Source: Actinomortierella ambigua
Lineage: Eukaryota; Mortierellomycota; Mortierellomycetes; Mortierellales; Mortierellaceae
Length of the DNA: 40,132 nt
Assembly (NCBI GenBank): GCA_016098155.1
Contig: JAAAJB010000328.1
Span: 1 to 40,132 of the forward strand
Direction of reading: 5' to 3'
Made by a program: the position numbers and the translations under genes. Of the stretch, positions 10,308 through 22,290 are shown piece after piece. Each line of letters begins with the position of its first letter. Within the stretch, counting starts at the first letter, position 1. The notes below the pieces were generated by a model. That model was not told where the DNA came from and ran no database searches. It worked only from the letters and a program-made list of their open reading frames with translations.

Positions 10308-12756
10308 ATGGCCGACGTATCATCTCTTGGTGCATTGCTGACACGCCTGGAGGCCGCTACTACCAAGCTCGAGGACCTAGCTATGGCCGGGGTGTCCTCA
10401 GCCAGTGTGTCGTCGTCGTTGACCGGCGCGACCATTGTCTCTGGCGCGCTCCCAGCTCAGACCTCCGCCTCGGGAGTCACTGGCAGTCAGGGTCCTCACC
10501 CACACTTGGAGGGTTACGACGAGGTCATAAATGGTCCTCTCCAAGAGTACCTGGAGCTTAGCAAGGCCATTGGCGACCCTGTTGCTGAACAGGTAAACTA
10601 GCATGTCGTGAGAATGAGGCGATGAACTCACGAAAAGAAACCTGACTTGCCAAGACAGTGTTTGCCATGGGGAGTGTGACAGGCCCAGCTGACAGTATCT
10701 CCTTACTCCTCCCCCCCTTTCCCCCCTCTCCCACCTTGTTTCTATTCAAACTGTGGCATGGGTGATCTCTAGGCCGAACAAGTGAAGGCACTGTTTGCAG
10801 CACAGCGGGACATGATCGCTATTGCAACCGTCAGCCAGAAACCACCACTCACATCGGATATCTTTCGCAAGCTGCTGGAGCCTTCACAGGTTGAGATAAA
10901 CAAGATTATCGAAACCCGCGAGCAGAACCGCTCCAGCCCCTTGGCTAGCCACCTGACTACCGTTGCGGAAGGCATCACAGCTCTCGGATGGGTCGCTACT
11001 GTATGGATCATCATCTCATTATATGATAGGATTGTAGCTGTGAGCTTGAGCCTTTCGAAAAGAATGTTCTCCGGCGTGCTGCCTCGCCTCACGACTGACT
11101 TCTTTTTTTTTCTTTCATTTTCTGGTTTTATAGGAGCCCAAGCCAGCACCATATATTGGCGAGATGAAGGACATCGCTCAATTTTACGCCAATCGTGTCG
11201 TCAAGGAATGGAAGGATAAGTAAGGGCCACAATGTTTGACATTCAACTGCTTTTTTTAATACTGTGAGATCCCACCATGCGTACACCATACTGTTTTTCT
11301 CACGCTTAACCGAATTTCATCGTGCTCGATACTGATGTCTACTAGGGATGAGAGCCATGTCAAGTGGGCACGAAGCTTCATCACCCTGCTGACGGAATTG
11401 CAAAACTATGTCAAGAAAGTCCACACCACCGGTTTGGTCTGGAACCCCAAGGTATGGATGAAGGAATATTCAGTGATCATTGGATGCAAGGAGGGAAAGG
11501 AACTCAGATAGACTGGGGCGCGGAAAAAAATATGAGAGAGAGGTCTTTCGCTGACATGGATGTGATGTCTCACATTTAATTTTTTTTAGGGTCAGGATCC
11601 AAGTGTGGCCATTAGCAACCGTACTTCGAATTCTCAGGCACCAGATGCTGTCTCTGCCCCCGCCAAGGCTGCTGCCCCAGCACCACCTGCACCTTCCGCT
11701 GGTGGTCCACCACCTCCCCCACCACCACCCCCACCCCCACCCATGACCGACGATCAAATCAAGTCCAAACAGGGTGGCAAGAAGGATGTCGACATGACGG
11801 CTGTGTTTGCTCAGTTGAATCAGGGTGAGGATATCACCAAGAGCTTGCGTAAAGTTGACAAGAGTCAGATGACCCACAAGAACCCCGAGCTTCGCGCTTC
11901 GGGCATGGTCACCGCTGGCAATGGTGAGTGTTTGTGTATTATATCCTTTTTTTTTATATGTTGTCCCTCTGTGGTGGCACGCATTTGCGTCCTTCTTCTC
12001 TGCTCCGCTCCCTTCCGCAAGTTTTAACATCATGAAATCTTTCTTGCCTGGTCGATTGCGTCTATTAGCAGGCAAGCCTGGCTCACCGAAACGCGCCGGT
12101 CCTGGCGCTCCTCCCAAACCTGCCTCACTGACATTGAAGAAGCCTCCTAAGCTGGCTCTGGAGGGCAACAAGTGGGTTGTTGTAAGTACCGGCTGCCTTT
12201 ATCATCTTTTTTCCCTTGACATTATTGGTCGCTGTGGCGCCGATGCGCGATATCGAGTTCGTTGTGCTCACAAAACGAACGTGCGTTTCACGCCTCCGAT
12301 TGAACTGAATAGGAAAACTTTGATAACAACCCCAATGTCGTTCTGGACAATGTGGCGATCAACCAGACAGTGTACATCTATGGCTGCAAGAACTCGACGA
12401 TTCAGATCAAGGGCAAGGTCAACACTATCTCGATCGACAGCTGCACCAAGATTGGAGTGTGCATGGATTCGCTGATCTCACAGCTGGACATGGTCAACTC
12501 AAAGTCGCTGCAGGTGCAAGTGTTGGGCAAGACACCAACGATTGCGATGGACAAGATTGACTCTTGTCTGGTCTACCTGTCCAAGGAGTGCATGGATGTC
12601 GAAGTTTTGACGTCCAAGTGCTCGTCGATCAACATCCTGACACCAGACTCGAAGGAGGATGAAGGAGAGTTTGTCGAGAGGCCGGTTCCAGAACAATTCT
12701 TGACCAAGTTTGTCAACGGCAAGATGATTACGACTGCTGTCGAGCATTCTGGATAG
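10308..12756 (+). CDS. Adenylyl cyclase-associated protein (CAP/Srv2)
   Basis: Seven exons (10308-10592, 10773-11000, 11134-11219, 11346-11451, 11590-11923, 12072-12181, 12313-12756) join in phase to 530 aa, close to yeast Srv2 (526 aa). The N-terminal LLTRLEAATTKLEDLA is the conserved cyclase-binding coiled-coil motif. The helical folded domain follows and includes ALGWVAT-EPKPAPYIGEMKD and AQFYANRV. A run of 12 prolines near residue 270 should bind profilin or SH3 proteins. The WH2-like segment ITKSLRKVDKSQMTHKNP comes next, then the C-terminal CARP beta-helix (NQTVYIYGCKNSTIQIKGK to the end). In known fungi CAP recycles cofilin-bound ADP-actin and links Ras to adenylyl cyclase in the cortical cytoplasm. 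All junctions give conserved sequence. The start is the first ATG, directly before the conserved motif. Confidence 0.95.
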
Positions 12757-13065
12757 ATTTTTTTTTGACCTGAAAGCCGAATAAAGAGTAAACCGTTTGG
12801 AGTCCATTTCTATAACTGATACTGCTGACAACATTTGTGTCATGTCCGCGGTCTTGAGGGAGGCAGGGTGAGGGTAATGACATTGGGTGTGGGCTCTTTC
12901 AAATTGTGTACAATGTAGCTACAGGTGTACATGTGCGCTTTAGCCTATATAGCGAGAAGGCAGCCGAGAAGAGGTCAATTTATATACAGTACTTTTACAT
13001 CTGATTGTGCATCATCTTTACCTCGTCACTCTCTCCTCTCCTTACCATTCTTCCTACCTCACATC
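12757..13065 (+). promoter_or_regulatory. Intergenic: CAP 3' end and promoter of the wall-protein gene
   Basis: Just after the CAP stop lies an AATAAA-like signal (CGAATAAAGAG, near 12778-12788). Further right, two TATA-like stretches (CCTATATAGC near 12943-12952 and TTTATATAC near 12978-12986) precede a pyrimidine-rich leader, about 80-120 bp before the next ATG. Confidence 0.4.
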
Positions 13066-13934
13066 ATGGCAACGGCCACATTGTCATCAAGATCACACTC
13101 CTATCGCTTCCTACATACATTGCTGGTGCTTTTGTGCTATGCAACCTTCCTTTTCCAAACTGTTCAAGCAGTTTTCTTTGTGATTGAGCCGAAAGGAGGC
13201 GAGCGATGGACGATCGGCCAACAGGCGACCATCCTCATTAGGACGACTGAGACTCAGAACTTCACTGTGACTTTGGAGCGGCCATGGAGGTTCGGGATAG
13301 AAATCGCCAAAGTCCATGTGTCCGTTCCCAACCCTCTAATTGCAGTCGAGCAAAGTTTTCAATGGCTAGTCTATGCCCCTGAAACCCGTGCTGACTACAC
13401 TATCAAGATTACTGGGATTGGCAGTCTCTTGCATCCAACAGCATCCTCTGAGAAGTTTACTATCGAGGCTGGACCTCTACCTCCACCACCAGGTTAGCCA
13501 ATATTTTCCTCGCTGGCTTTCTTGACCTTTCGCTAATAATGCCTGATGCGTTTTTTTGTCATCAAGCAATGTGTGCCATGCTCCCCCCCTTTTTTGGGTG
13601 CCCTGCTTGTGTCTACTCAACTCACACCTGATTATTTTTATTTTAATTAGTCAATACGACCACTGCCCTCCCCACGTCAACAGCACCTCCAACGCCAACA
13701 GCGACAGTGCCAGCCGGCCCGACATGTGAAGACATTCAACAGCAGTGCGCCGCTCAGGCTCGAGTTTTCAACCCTACCACAGTCAGCAAACCGTGCTCGT
13801 GCGGCGACCCGCTCCCTCAGCCCAAGATACCGTTTGGTACAGCAGCTGCCTCGGTCCCCTTGCCCCACAAGTCCAGTAGTGGCGCCGTACCTGCACTAGT
13901 CATCCTAGTGATGGCTCTTGTCGGCATGTTTTAG
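13066..13934 (+). CDS. Secreted GPI-anchored Kre9/Knh-type protein
   Basis: Two exons (13066-13492 and 13651-13934) join as G|TC to give 236 aa. Residues 1-35 form a signal peptide whose hydrophobic core is LHTLLVLLCYATFLFQ. The next domain (FFVIEPKGGERWTIGQQATI through YTIKITGIG) has the pattern of the Kre9/KNH N-terminal beta-sandwich found in Ser/Thr-rich GPI proteins. A Pro/Thr-rich linker follows, then a four-Cys segment (CEDIQQQC and CSC). The C-terminus is a polar SSSG followed by ALVILVMALVGMF, a typical GPI-attachment signal. The likely place is the plasma membrane or cell wall. The ATG at 13066 is preferred over the in-frame GTG/TTG/ATG-rich region upstream because it begins the signal peptide. 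Confidence 0.75.
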
Positions 13935-14041
13935 TCTGATGTATCCTAGAAAATACCCTCCTTATTACAATAGTACAATAATTGAAAAAAAAAGCTTCGT
14001 AGTCTACCAGTAGTACAATTATTCAGCGAGTGCTTATTTTA

Positions 14042-17000
14042 TTAGCTCATCCATCCATGTTCAGAGTGCCGCACGGTGGTAGTTCGATGGCCTAGGTGCT
14101 GGGCATCTGGGCCCATGTCCACCCAAGGCAGAGCGACCTGAGCACGCAGTAACCAGTCCTTCACAACGTGGCTCAGGTCTTCTGTGGGTTCTTCGTTTCG
14201 TCGCTGATGCTGCTCTACCCACTGTTGCTGTCGCCGCAAATAATCGTCATGTTCATTTGTAGACGTCTCCGATGCTGCTGGTAGAGGCGACAGAGGGCGT
14301 GCATCCGGCCAGATCTCTGCTAGGGCGTCCTCCTCCTCCTCCTCCTCTTCTTCTTCCCCAAGACTACCATCGTCGTCCTCATCCTCATCATAGTCGGGTA
14401 AATGGTCTTTATAGTCGCTCACCCACCAGTCCCATGCCCAATCATCATCCCCTTCATAGACCTTCTCGTCCTTCTTTACGGTTTCGGGTGCCATATCCCA
14501 AACGCCTCGTGTTCGCTGCGGTCGCAGCTTGTTCTGTCTCGCCATACGCTTCAGCCGCTGGTATCGTTGCCATGACAGAGTTGCCGTTCGCTTGCAAATG
14601 TTGGTGTTGAATCCGACAATCTGTACATGCTCAAGGCATGCGGCTAGGTGCGTCATGCCTTGGACTGTCACCTCGGGGTTATCGAGGACCGTCAACTCCA
14701 ACAAGTGGTCACCCCATTGAGTCTTTGGTGATGGCGGTGGCTCGTGAGACGGGGATGGCCGCAGCAAAGACGGAGGGGTGTCCACGGCCACGCGAATCAT
14801 CTTGTCCAGTGTACAATCCGAGATCTCGGGCCATGGCCCCTGAAACATGATGCGCCTCAACTGTGGACCTGCTACATAAGGGAGGTACATCAGGCTCTGA
14901 TGTTTCATCGGCGTCTGTGGTGAGGAGGGTGTGGACAAAGACGAAGGTTTGCCAGTGGATGGTGGCGTCAAGGTCGTGAAAGGCTCTCGGTTGCAAGTCC
15001 AGCGGAATCTCTCGTTCTGGAGCGCCCCCCTTCGGATGCTCAAGGCGAGTGTATGCAGATTGGGCATCCATTGAAGAGAGTCGAGATCAAACTCGAGTGC
15101 AAGCTTCCCACCCGTTAGCCGGAGTTCGCGCAATCGCTCCATCGGCCACCGTACAGTGAGGGGTGCTTGAAGCATCCAGCTACGGAAGCCGTCGTCATCT
15201 TCCTCCCACGTGTCGGTCTCCGCTTGCTCTTGCTTTTCGCTATTTGCTTGATGCATTGCGTCACGCTGGCAGAAGATCGCGTAGGGGTTGGGTGTATTCT
15301 TGGAGGAGAGTGGGTGACGCGTCAACTCATCGCCAATGAGGGAGGGGTCAAAGGGAGCAAGATCTCGGCCTTCAGAGCGGGACCGCAAGTCAACAGATTC
15401 GAGCGTCTGTTGAAAGGCGTAAAGAGTACCTGCGGCCACTTGACGCATGACGTTGCCGTCCGGGGCTGTTAACCCTAAATCTCGCAAAGGGACTGGGTTC
15501 TGTGGACTCGACGTGCTTGTAGTAGCCGCCAACGAATCTGCCGCCAAGCGCTCGACCCTGGAATGATCCCGTCGGTGTTGTGGCTGCCTTTGTTGGTGCA
15601 CGCGCAGCCACCTTGCCTGCTGCTCCTGTACGGCCCAAGAGAACATGGTGCCATCAAGGGTGAAAACTCGGAGTTGATCCAATTGACGACACTGCCGCAA
15701 AAACTCTGGTGCATGCCAAGGAGAAGGTTCGCTCGGTGTATCGAGGTACCTCAGCTGCAAACGTCGAATTGCGCCAGCATCAACATTGCCATGCAAAACA
15801 TCCAACAGCTGAGTTGTGGGCCAGTAGAGCATGTCAATCTCGCGAATCCCAGGGCCGAGAGCAAGCAGTAGCTGGAGTGGGTCAAAGCGTTGGCCGTTAA
15901 GACACACGTTGTCCCAAGGGCTGCGACTGCTTCGGTATTTGAGCCTGCGGATCCCTGAGGAGTTGCATGAAAAAGCAAGGGGTCGGTCTGCGGACAAGAT
16001 TCTGCACCCAGCTTTCATCGTCCTCGCCACCACTGTAGATGTCCTCAAAAACGAGGGTGGATTCTCCTCATTGGGCTGGTCATTGGTGATCGATGTAGAC
16101 GCAAACGCCGTGGCAGACGGAAACCGTCGAGCGTGGGCGACCAGGAAGTCATGTACTAACTTGAGCTCGTTCGCCTTCCAAGACTTGTCCAGCAGCTCAA
16201 TCTCCTTGAGTCTCACAAATTCAGCGTCGTGTTCAAGCATGTAGGGAATGACCAGTTGTGGGTTGGTGATCTTCATGGATTCAATCCGAGGTGCGCAGTA
16301 TTTGAGGATGCCCAGCTCAATCTCAGCTTGGATACGGTCGTAGACCCGACGGCCGGCGCCGGGAAACAGAAGTGTGAGGACAGACCACAATCCAGAGTGG
16401 TCAAGTTGGGTGTAGTATTGAAAGTAGTCAACAGTTGGCTTGAATTGTGCTTGCAACTGGATATCCTCATTTTCCTGGGGATCGGTCTCCTCGCTGATAC
16501 CATCAAGCTCAAGATCTACAAAACTGATAAGATCAGGAATATTGGTTGTTGGCGCGTCCAAAATGGACGCTGTAGGTCGAACGGATCCATCCAAGAGGCT
16601 CGTGAGGAGGACGTCGCCGAACGTCGATGCATTCTCGCGGCCCATCGTTGGGGACATTGCTGATGGCGCTATCGGAGGCGTCTGGTGAGCCTTGGTCGGG
16701 ATAAAGCGCTCTTGCAGTCGAGGTACTCGTTCCTGTACACCTGGGATGTCAACGGACAAGAGGAGTAGGCGACCTAGCAGTTCTGTTCGCCTCATGAACC
16801 GTGACCAGCTCGTTCGATCTCGCTGAACCCGCTGGCGCAGAGCAACATGTTGCATCATCGTCTCCTTGGACAACAGTTCGTCTGCTCTGGACGTTGCATG
16901 GAGCTCCTCTTCTGCGGTAGTTGGCCAAGAGTCGTTCTCAAGGCCAGATGTGGGTGTTAAGCCTGCTGTGCCCTGAGGCGCGAGCCATGCTGTATCGGTG

Positions 17001-17449
17001 GCAGGGTGAGATGAAAACTCGAACGGCAAAGTGTGGGGGTGGATCAGCTCTCCCCACATATCTTCATCGCCAACTCCTGAGGTGGTGGGTATAGCCGACG
17101 ACTCGACGGAATACGTAAAAGCACCTTCTGAGACGTCCAGTTTTGCTGTGCTGGATGGCGAAAGTGGTTGTACAATGTCATTTGTGGCTGAAGCGGCAAC
17201 AACAGGCTGGACAGTGGTCTCTGTCTGAGAGCTGGCTGTTTCGTGGTGCACAAACTTGCGGACAAGGTCTTGGTATGGAGAGCAAGGGGCTGGAATGGTG
17301 GCAATGAGACGAAAGGGGCTCTTGTAGAGAACTTTCAAGGTGATGAGAAAGAGAAGGCGGTTGGTGGTAAGAAGGCTGTACAAAGTAGCCGAGTCATCCT
17401 CAAGATGCTCGACAATATACTCGAGGCACTCCACTGGGAGCTGAGACAT
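14042..17449 (-). CDS. Large F-box protein, 1135 aa, single exon
   Basis: The N-terminus, SQLPVECLEYIVEHLEDD then LYSLLTTNRLLFLITLKVLY (about residues 2-45), is a clear F-box, which in known proteins binds Skp1 and recruits substrates to SCF ubiquitin ligases. Leu-rich segments in the middle (for example REIDMLYWPTTQLLDVLHG and MERLRELRLTGGKLALEFDL) suggest irregular leucine-rich repeats forming the substrate-binding part. An acidic run with nine consecutive Glu lies near residues 1015-1045. The gene has no intron, unlike its neighbours. It ends 107 bp from the convergent wall-protein gene and is divergent from Lon. The substrate is not predictable. Confidence 0.75.
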   Translation of the reverse strand: MSQLPVECLEYIVEHLEDDSATLYSLLTTNRLLFLITLKVLYKSPFRLIATIPAPCSPYQDLVRKFVHHETASSQTETTVQPVVAASATNDIVQPLSPSSTAKLDVSEGAFTYSVESSAIPTTSGVGDEDMWGELIHPHTLPFEFSSHPATDTAWLAPQGTAGLTPTSGLENDSWPTTAEEELHATSRADELLSKETMMQHVALRQRVQRDRTSWSRFMRRTELLGRLLLLSVDIPGVQERVPRLQERFIPTKAHQTPPIAPSAMSPTMGRENASTFGDVLLTSLLDGSVRPTASILDAPTTNIPDLISFVDLELDGISEETDPQENEDIQLQAQFKPTVDYFQYYTQLDHSGLWSVLTLLFPGAGRRVYDRIQAEIELGILKYCAPRIESMKITNPQLVIPYMLEHDAEFVRLKEIELLDKSWKANELKLVHDFLVAHARRFPSATAFASTSITNDQPNEENPPSFLRTSTVVARTMKAGCRILSADRPLAFSCNSSGIRRLKYRSSRSPWDNVCLNGQRFDPLQLLLALGPGIREIDMLYWPTTQLLDVLHGNVDAGAIRRLQLRYLDTPSEPSPWHAPEFLRQCRQLDQLRVFTLDGTMFSWAVQEQQARWLRVHQQRQPQHRRDHSRVERLAADSLAATTSTSSPQNPVPLRDLGLTAPDGNVMRQVAAGTLYAFQQTLESVDLRSRSEGRDLAPFDPSLIGDELTRHPLSSKNTPNPYAIFCQRDAMHQANSEKQEQAETDTWEEDDDGFRSWMLQAPLTVRWPMERLRELRLTGGKLALEFDLDSLQWMPNLHTLALSIRRGALQNERFRWTCNREPFTTLTPPSTGKPSSLSTPSSPQTPMKHQSLMYLPYVAGPQLRRIMFQGPWPEISDCTLDKMIRVAVDTPPSLLRPSPSHEPPPSPKTQWGDHLLELTVLDNPEVTVQGMTHLAACLEHVQIVGFNTNICKRTATLSWQRYQRLKRMARQNKLRPQRTRGVWDMAPETVKKDEKVYEGDDDWAWDWWVSDYKDHLPDYDEDEDDDGSLGEEEEEEEEEDALAEIWPDARPLSPLPAASETSTNEHDDYLRRQQQWVEQHQRRNEEPTEDLSHVVKDWLLRAQVALPWVDMGPDAQHLGHRTTTVRHSEHGWMS

Positions 17450-17834
17450 TTGAATTGTGCATGCTGAAATGCGCTGGACGCGCCTGAACTTCAGTGAAGC
17501 GGCGGAGCGAGGGAGGAGGGGGGTGACGTAGAATCAAGAGCGGGCGGGGAAACTCGCACCCAGCTTCCTGGCTGGGACAGGGCTCCCTTCGTGAGTGAGG
17601 GATGCGTCTCTCTCCCCCCAAAAAGCGCAAAAGGAAAATTTCAAGGTCTATCAAAACTTTCCTTGTCTTTCCTTGCACTTCCATTTGTTCGCCATAGACC
17701 TCCATTCACCTCTACTCGCTCACCACCTTCCAACCCCATTTGTTACGCCCCCCTCTTTTAAATTCTCTTCCCTGTTGGATAGTGCATTTGTCCTGAATCG
17801 CTTTCTTTCTGCACTGACCTTCTTGCACGACTAA
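17450..17834. promoter_or_regulatory. Divergent promoter between the F-box and Lon genes
   Basis: The 385-bp head-to-head spacer has a long pyrimidine-rich, C-rich leader before the Lon ATG. No TATA box, heat-shock element array or PACE-like TGGCAAA motif was seen. Confidence 0.5.
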
Positions 17835-20800
17835 ATGGCTGCACGGAACTCTGTTCTCGTCATTACTAAGCGCCTGTCGCCTGGCGCAGACCTTCTGAAG
17901 GTTGCTTTGTCAAGAACGACCGTCAACCCGACACTCACCCATCATCATGCTGCCCGCACACCAGCCTCTTGGGGCACTTTTGATGGCATGCTTCGTCCTT
18001 TCTCAACGGGTGTGCCATCTCAGTATCATCAACGTTCATTGCCCGCAGTCCTGAAACAGCTCGAGCCTGCCACCTCGTCTCTGCATACTTCTTTCCAAGC
18101 TCATACCGGCCAGTTTGGCTACAACCAGCTCGCCTATGTCCACGGCTCTTCCTCGCGCCGTCTCTTCTCTAGCAGCTCCCGTGTAGCGGCTCCTGGTGGA
18201 AAGCGTGCTAAAGACAAGGCAGAGAATGACAAGAGCGGTAACAAGGGTGGTGACGACAAGAAGGGTGGTGACGACAAGAAGGGTGGGGACGACAAGAAGG
18301 GCGGAGGATCTGATAAAGATAAGAGCAAGGACTCTACAACCTCGTCCGAATCGTCTTCCTCGTCTTCTTCCTCCTCACCCTCGAACGGTGAAGGTGGTAG
18401 CGCTTCGTCTGGATCTGGTGCTGGCTCAGGATCATCAGGATCTGGATCTGGATCAGGACGTGGTGGCCACCGATTTACCTTCGAGATCGGTGATCGCAGC
18501 GGTAACGGTGGATCGGCGGCCAACATCCTTGAGAATGGCCTCTCCAAGCCCACCATCCCAGAAGTGTATCCTCAGATTTTGGCACTCCCTATTGGTCGAC
18601 GTCCGCTCTTCCCAGGATTTTACAAGGCGGTCGTCATCAAGAACCCTGTCGTGGCCAATGCCATCAAGGAGCTTATGAAGCGTGGACAGCCTTATGTGGG
18701 CGCTTTCTTGCTCAAGGACGAGGAGCTGGACGTTGACACGGTTACCAGCATGGATCAGATTCACAGCGTCGGTGTCTTCGCTCAGGTCACAACCGTGTTC
18801 CCTGCCAGCTCGAGTGGAGACGAGGGCTCGATCACCGCCGTCCTTTACCCTCACCGTCGCATCAAGATCAAAGAGCTGTTGGCGCCCCGAGTACTGGAGG
18901 ATGGAACAGAGGCACCTCATCTGGTTCCAACGGCCGAGGTTGTCGATGCCGCAGCGGACACATCAACAAAGACTATTGACTCTGTGGCGCCATCGTCAAC
19001 GGCAACGTCGGATACGGTAGTCGAAGGCAAGGACAGTATTGCTGATGAAGCAGCAGTGGTAGCCTCTTCGGCGACAACAGTATCTACCGGGCAGGAAGGC
19101 AAGGATGAAACGGCTCTCACTAAGGCGTCTCACCTTCCGACTGCCTTCTTGGCCAAGGACTATGCGGTGACACTGGCCAATGTTGATAACATGGTGGACG
19201 AGCCTTACAATCGCAAGAACTCTGTCATTCGCGCCATCACGTCGGAGATTGTTGCCGTCTTCAAGGACATTGCTTCTTTGAACCCGCTCTTCCGCGATCA
19301 GATTGCCACCTTCTCCATGTCTCAGTCGGCTGGCAACGTCTTTGAGGAGCCCGCCAAACTGGCTGACTTTGCTACAGCAGTGTCCCAAGGCGAGCCTGAA
19401 GAGCTGCAGGCTGTTCTGGAGTCACTGTCGGTCGAGGACCGTATGCAAAAAGCGCTGTTGGTCCTCAAGAAGGAGCTCATGAACGCACAGCTGCAGAGCA
19501 AGATCAGCAAGGATGTTGAGAACAAGATTGCCAAGCGTCAGCGCGAGTATTACCTGATGGAGCAACTCAAGGGCATCAAGAAGGAGCTCGGCATTGAGTC
19601 AGATGGCAAGGACAAGCTCATTGAAAAATTCAGAGAGCGTGGCATCAAGCTCGCTATGCCCGACCAGGTTAAGAAAGTCTTTGACGAGGTATGTTTATTG
19701 TTTTTTTTTTCTCCGTGTGTTTTTCCTTCTCTCTCTCGTCTGCGCTCCGAATTCTAAAATGAACGCCAATTCTCACATCCTTTGTGCAACAAAAAAATAA
19801 TCCCGTCACACTGTAGGAACTCTCAAAATTGGAGCACCTCGAGCCAGCGGCATCCGAGTTTAATGTCACACGTAACTATCTGGACTGGCTGACGAATGTG
19901 CCATGGGGCGTCCGGTCTCCCGAGAACTATGACATTCGACATGCCGTGAAGGTTTTGGACGAGGACCACTATGGACTCAAGGATGTGAAGGATCGTATCC
20001 TCGAGTTTATTGCGGTGGGCAGGCTTCGTGGCACGGTCGAAGGCAAGATTTTGTGTTTGGCTGGACCGCCTGGTGTTGGCAAGACATCGATTGGCAAGTC
20101 GATTGCGCGTGCTCTGGACCGTGAGTTTTATCGATTCAGCGTTGGCGGACTGACAGATGTCGCCGAGATCAAGGGCCACCGAAGGACCTATGTGGGTGCT
20201 ATGCCCGGCAAGGTCATTCAAGCTCTCAAGCGGGTCAAAACTGAGAACCCTCTTATCTTGATTGATGAAGGTACTGTTTTCTTTCTCTCTTTCTTGATGT
20301 CTCTGGCTGAATTGGTGACAGGCTAACTAAGCAGAATAATTTACTCCGCGCATGTTCTTTTTCGCTCTCACTAGTTGATAAGATCGGACGCGGTCATCAA
20401 GGAGACCCTGCTTCGGCTCTCCTGGAATTGTTGGATCCGGAACAGAACAACTCCTTTATGGATCACTACATGGATGTTCCAGTCGACTTGTCCAAGGTCC
20501 TCTTTGTATGCACAGCTAATGTCCTTGAGACAATTCCAGGGCCCTTGCTGGATCGTATGGAGGTGATTCAACTGTCGGGCTACATCTCAGACGAGAAGGT
20601 TGCCATTGCATCACGTTACTTGGCGCCTGCTGCCAAGGATGCTGCCGGTCTGGGAGAGGCTAATGTGACATTGCACGAGGATGCCATTGAGGCCCTGATC
20701 CGTAACTATTGCCGCGAGAGTGGCGTCCGCAACCTCAAGAAGCATATTGACAAGGTGTTCCGCAAGGCTGCATTCAAGATTGTCAAAGAGCTTCCAGACG

Positions 20801-21852
20801 TTGAACGCGTGGACCCCAAGAAAGAAGCTCCTGCTGAGACAGTAACGGGTACGAACAAGACAAAGTCAGACGAGACTCTGCTGAAGGATGAGGAGGTCTT
20901 TGGCGACAAGGTTCTAGAGACCAAGGACAGGACCTTTGACGCCAGCGAGGACAACAAACACCAGGGCGAGAAGCCATCCAAGCTCAAAGTACCGGACACT
21001 GTTTCGATCGATATCCACGGAAACGACCTCAAGGACTATGTTGGCCCAGCTGTCTTCCAGTCCGATCGGCTGTACGAGGCCACACCGGCTGGTGTGGTGA
21101 TGGGTCTTGCGTGGACGTCGATGGGCGGTTCGGCACTGTACATTGAATCCTGCATTGATGGTGGATTGACCGAGAAGTCGCGGCCCAACTTTTTGAGGAC
21201 GGGTCAGATGGGTGACGTAATGAAGGAGTCGACGTCGATTGCCTACACATTTGCCAAGAATCTGATCGGTCGCCGGTTCCCCGAAAACCGCTTCTTTAAC
21301 AAGGCAGCTATTCACCTCCACGTACCTGAGGGAGCCACGCCCAAGGACGGACCTTCGGCTGGTATCACGATGACAACGTCTCTGTTGTCGTTGGCATTGA
21401 ACAAGCCCCTCGACCCAACAATTGCCATGACTGGCGAGTTGACCTTGACCGGTAAGGTCCTCAAGATTGGTGGCCTGAAGGAGAAGACGATTGCTGCAAA
21501 GCGGTCTGGCGTCAAGACACTCATTTTCCCTCAGGCAAACTTGCCAGACTGGGAGGAGTTGCCCGCGAACATCAAGGAGGGTGTGACTGGGGTGCCTGTC
21601 GCCTGGTATGAGGACGTGTACAAGGTCGTCTTTGGCGATTCAGTTACGGAGGATGAAGGAAACCATATCTGGGCCAAGGAGTTGCCTGGTGGTGACGATG
21701 CCGAAGACGAGGTTGATAATCGCGAGCCACGCAAGAGCGAAACACACAGCCACCCGAAAAAACAACCAGACCTGCAACGTGAGAATGTCGACGCACAGGA
21801 CAAGAGGGGCATGTGGAGCCGTTGGAGCCTCGCATCGGCCTTCCGATCATAA
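17835..21852 (+). CDS. PIM1: Mitochondrial Lon protease (Pim1 orthologue)
   Basis: Three exons (17835-19688, 19817-20270, 20375-21852) give 1261 aa, longer than yeast Pim1 (1133 aa). The N-terminus is a basic, Ser/Arg-rich mitochondrial presequence. A charged and Ser/Gly linker (about residues 120-220) follows, then the Lon N-domain from about 245 ([19 protein letters not shown]). The AAA+ module has Walker A GPPGVGKT at 701-708 and Walker B LILIDE at 764-769, the latter split by intron 2 after Glu769. The protease domain has GPSAG with nucleophile Ser1097 and Lys1140 in GGLKEK, the Ser-Lys dyad with the family's 43-residue spacing. Lon degrades misfolded and oxidised matrix proteins. Extra acidic inserts sit near residues 360-430, between the AAA+ and protease domains, and at the C-terminus. 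Confidence 0.95.
18245..18298 (+). repeat. 18-bp coding tandem repeat in Lon
   Basis: Three units of 18 bp encode repeats of GGDDKK in the linker between the presequence and the Lon N-domain. They lie next to poly-Ser and GSGSGS stretches. Confidence 0.8.
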
Positions 21853-22290
21853 GTCGTCTTATTATATGTGGATTAGCCAATAGAGTCGTTTTTTTAATTT
21901 TTTTGTGATCCATTCTGTGATGTAAAACCATCCTCGGGTAGACAAGAGAGAAGTTTATTTGGTGTTTTCCAGTGTTTTTGATTGTTTTGGATGTCGAGTG
22001 GATGGAGAAGGCAAGCAAAAAGAGGTCGAGAGGACCAAGAACGGAGAAAAAAGAAAAGGACGTAGAAGGAATGATTACGAAAAGGCAAGCATACAAGGGA
22101 ATATAAGAGTTCAGGAGAAGGGCCATCGTCCATCCAAGTCCTGTTTGCCAACAAAAACGACAGAAGTCAGCTTTCATGACTTGTACCAGGAAGGAGGTGA
22201 TGATGATGGTGATGAAGGGGGGGGGGTGCTGTGGCAGGAGTTCTGACCTAAATTCCTGTCGACATGTTTATGGTACATGGTGTTTCCATA
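21853..22290. other. Convergent intergenic between Lon and the E2 gene
   Basis: T-rich 3' ends from both genes are visible (the T run near 21888-21904 follows the Lon stop). There is a GATGAT/G-run simple stretch near 22195-22228. No gene is seen. Confidence 0.5.

Noticed and set aside
14272..14610. Plus-strand ORF rich in Pro and His
   Set aside because: It is the antisense shadow of the acidic C-terminal part of the F-box gene.
18134..18556. Minus-strand 140-codon ORF rich in Pro/Asp/Ser
   Set aside because: It is an antisense reflection of the Lon repeat and Gly/Ser linker.
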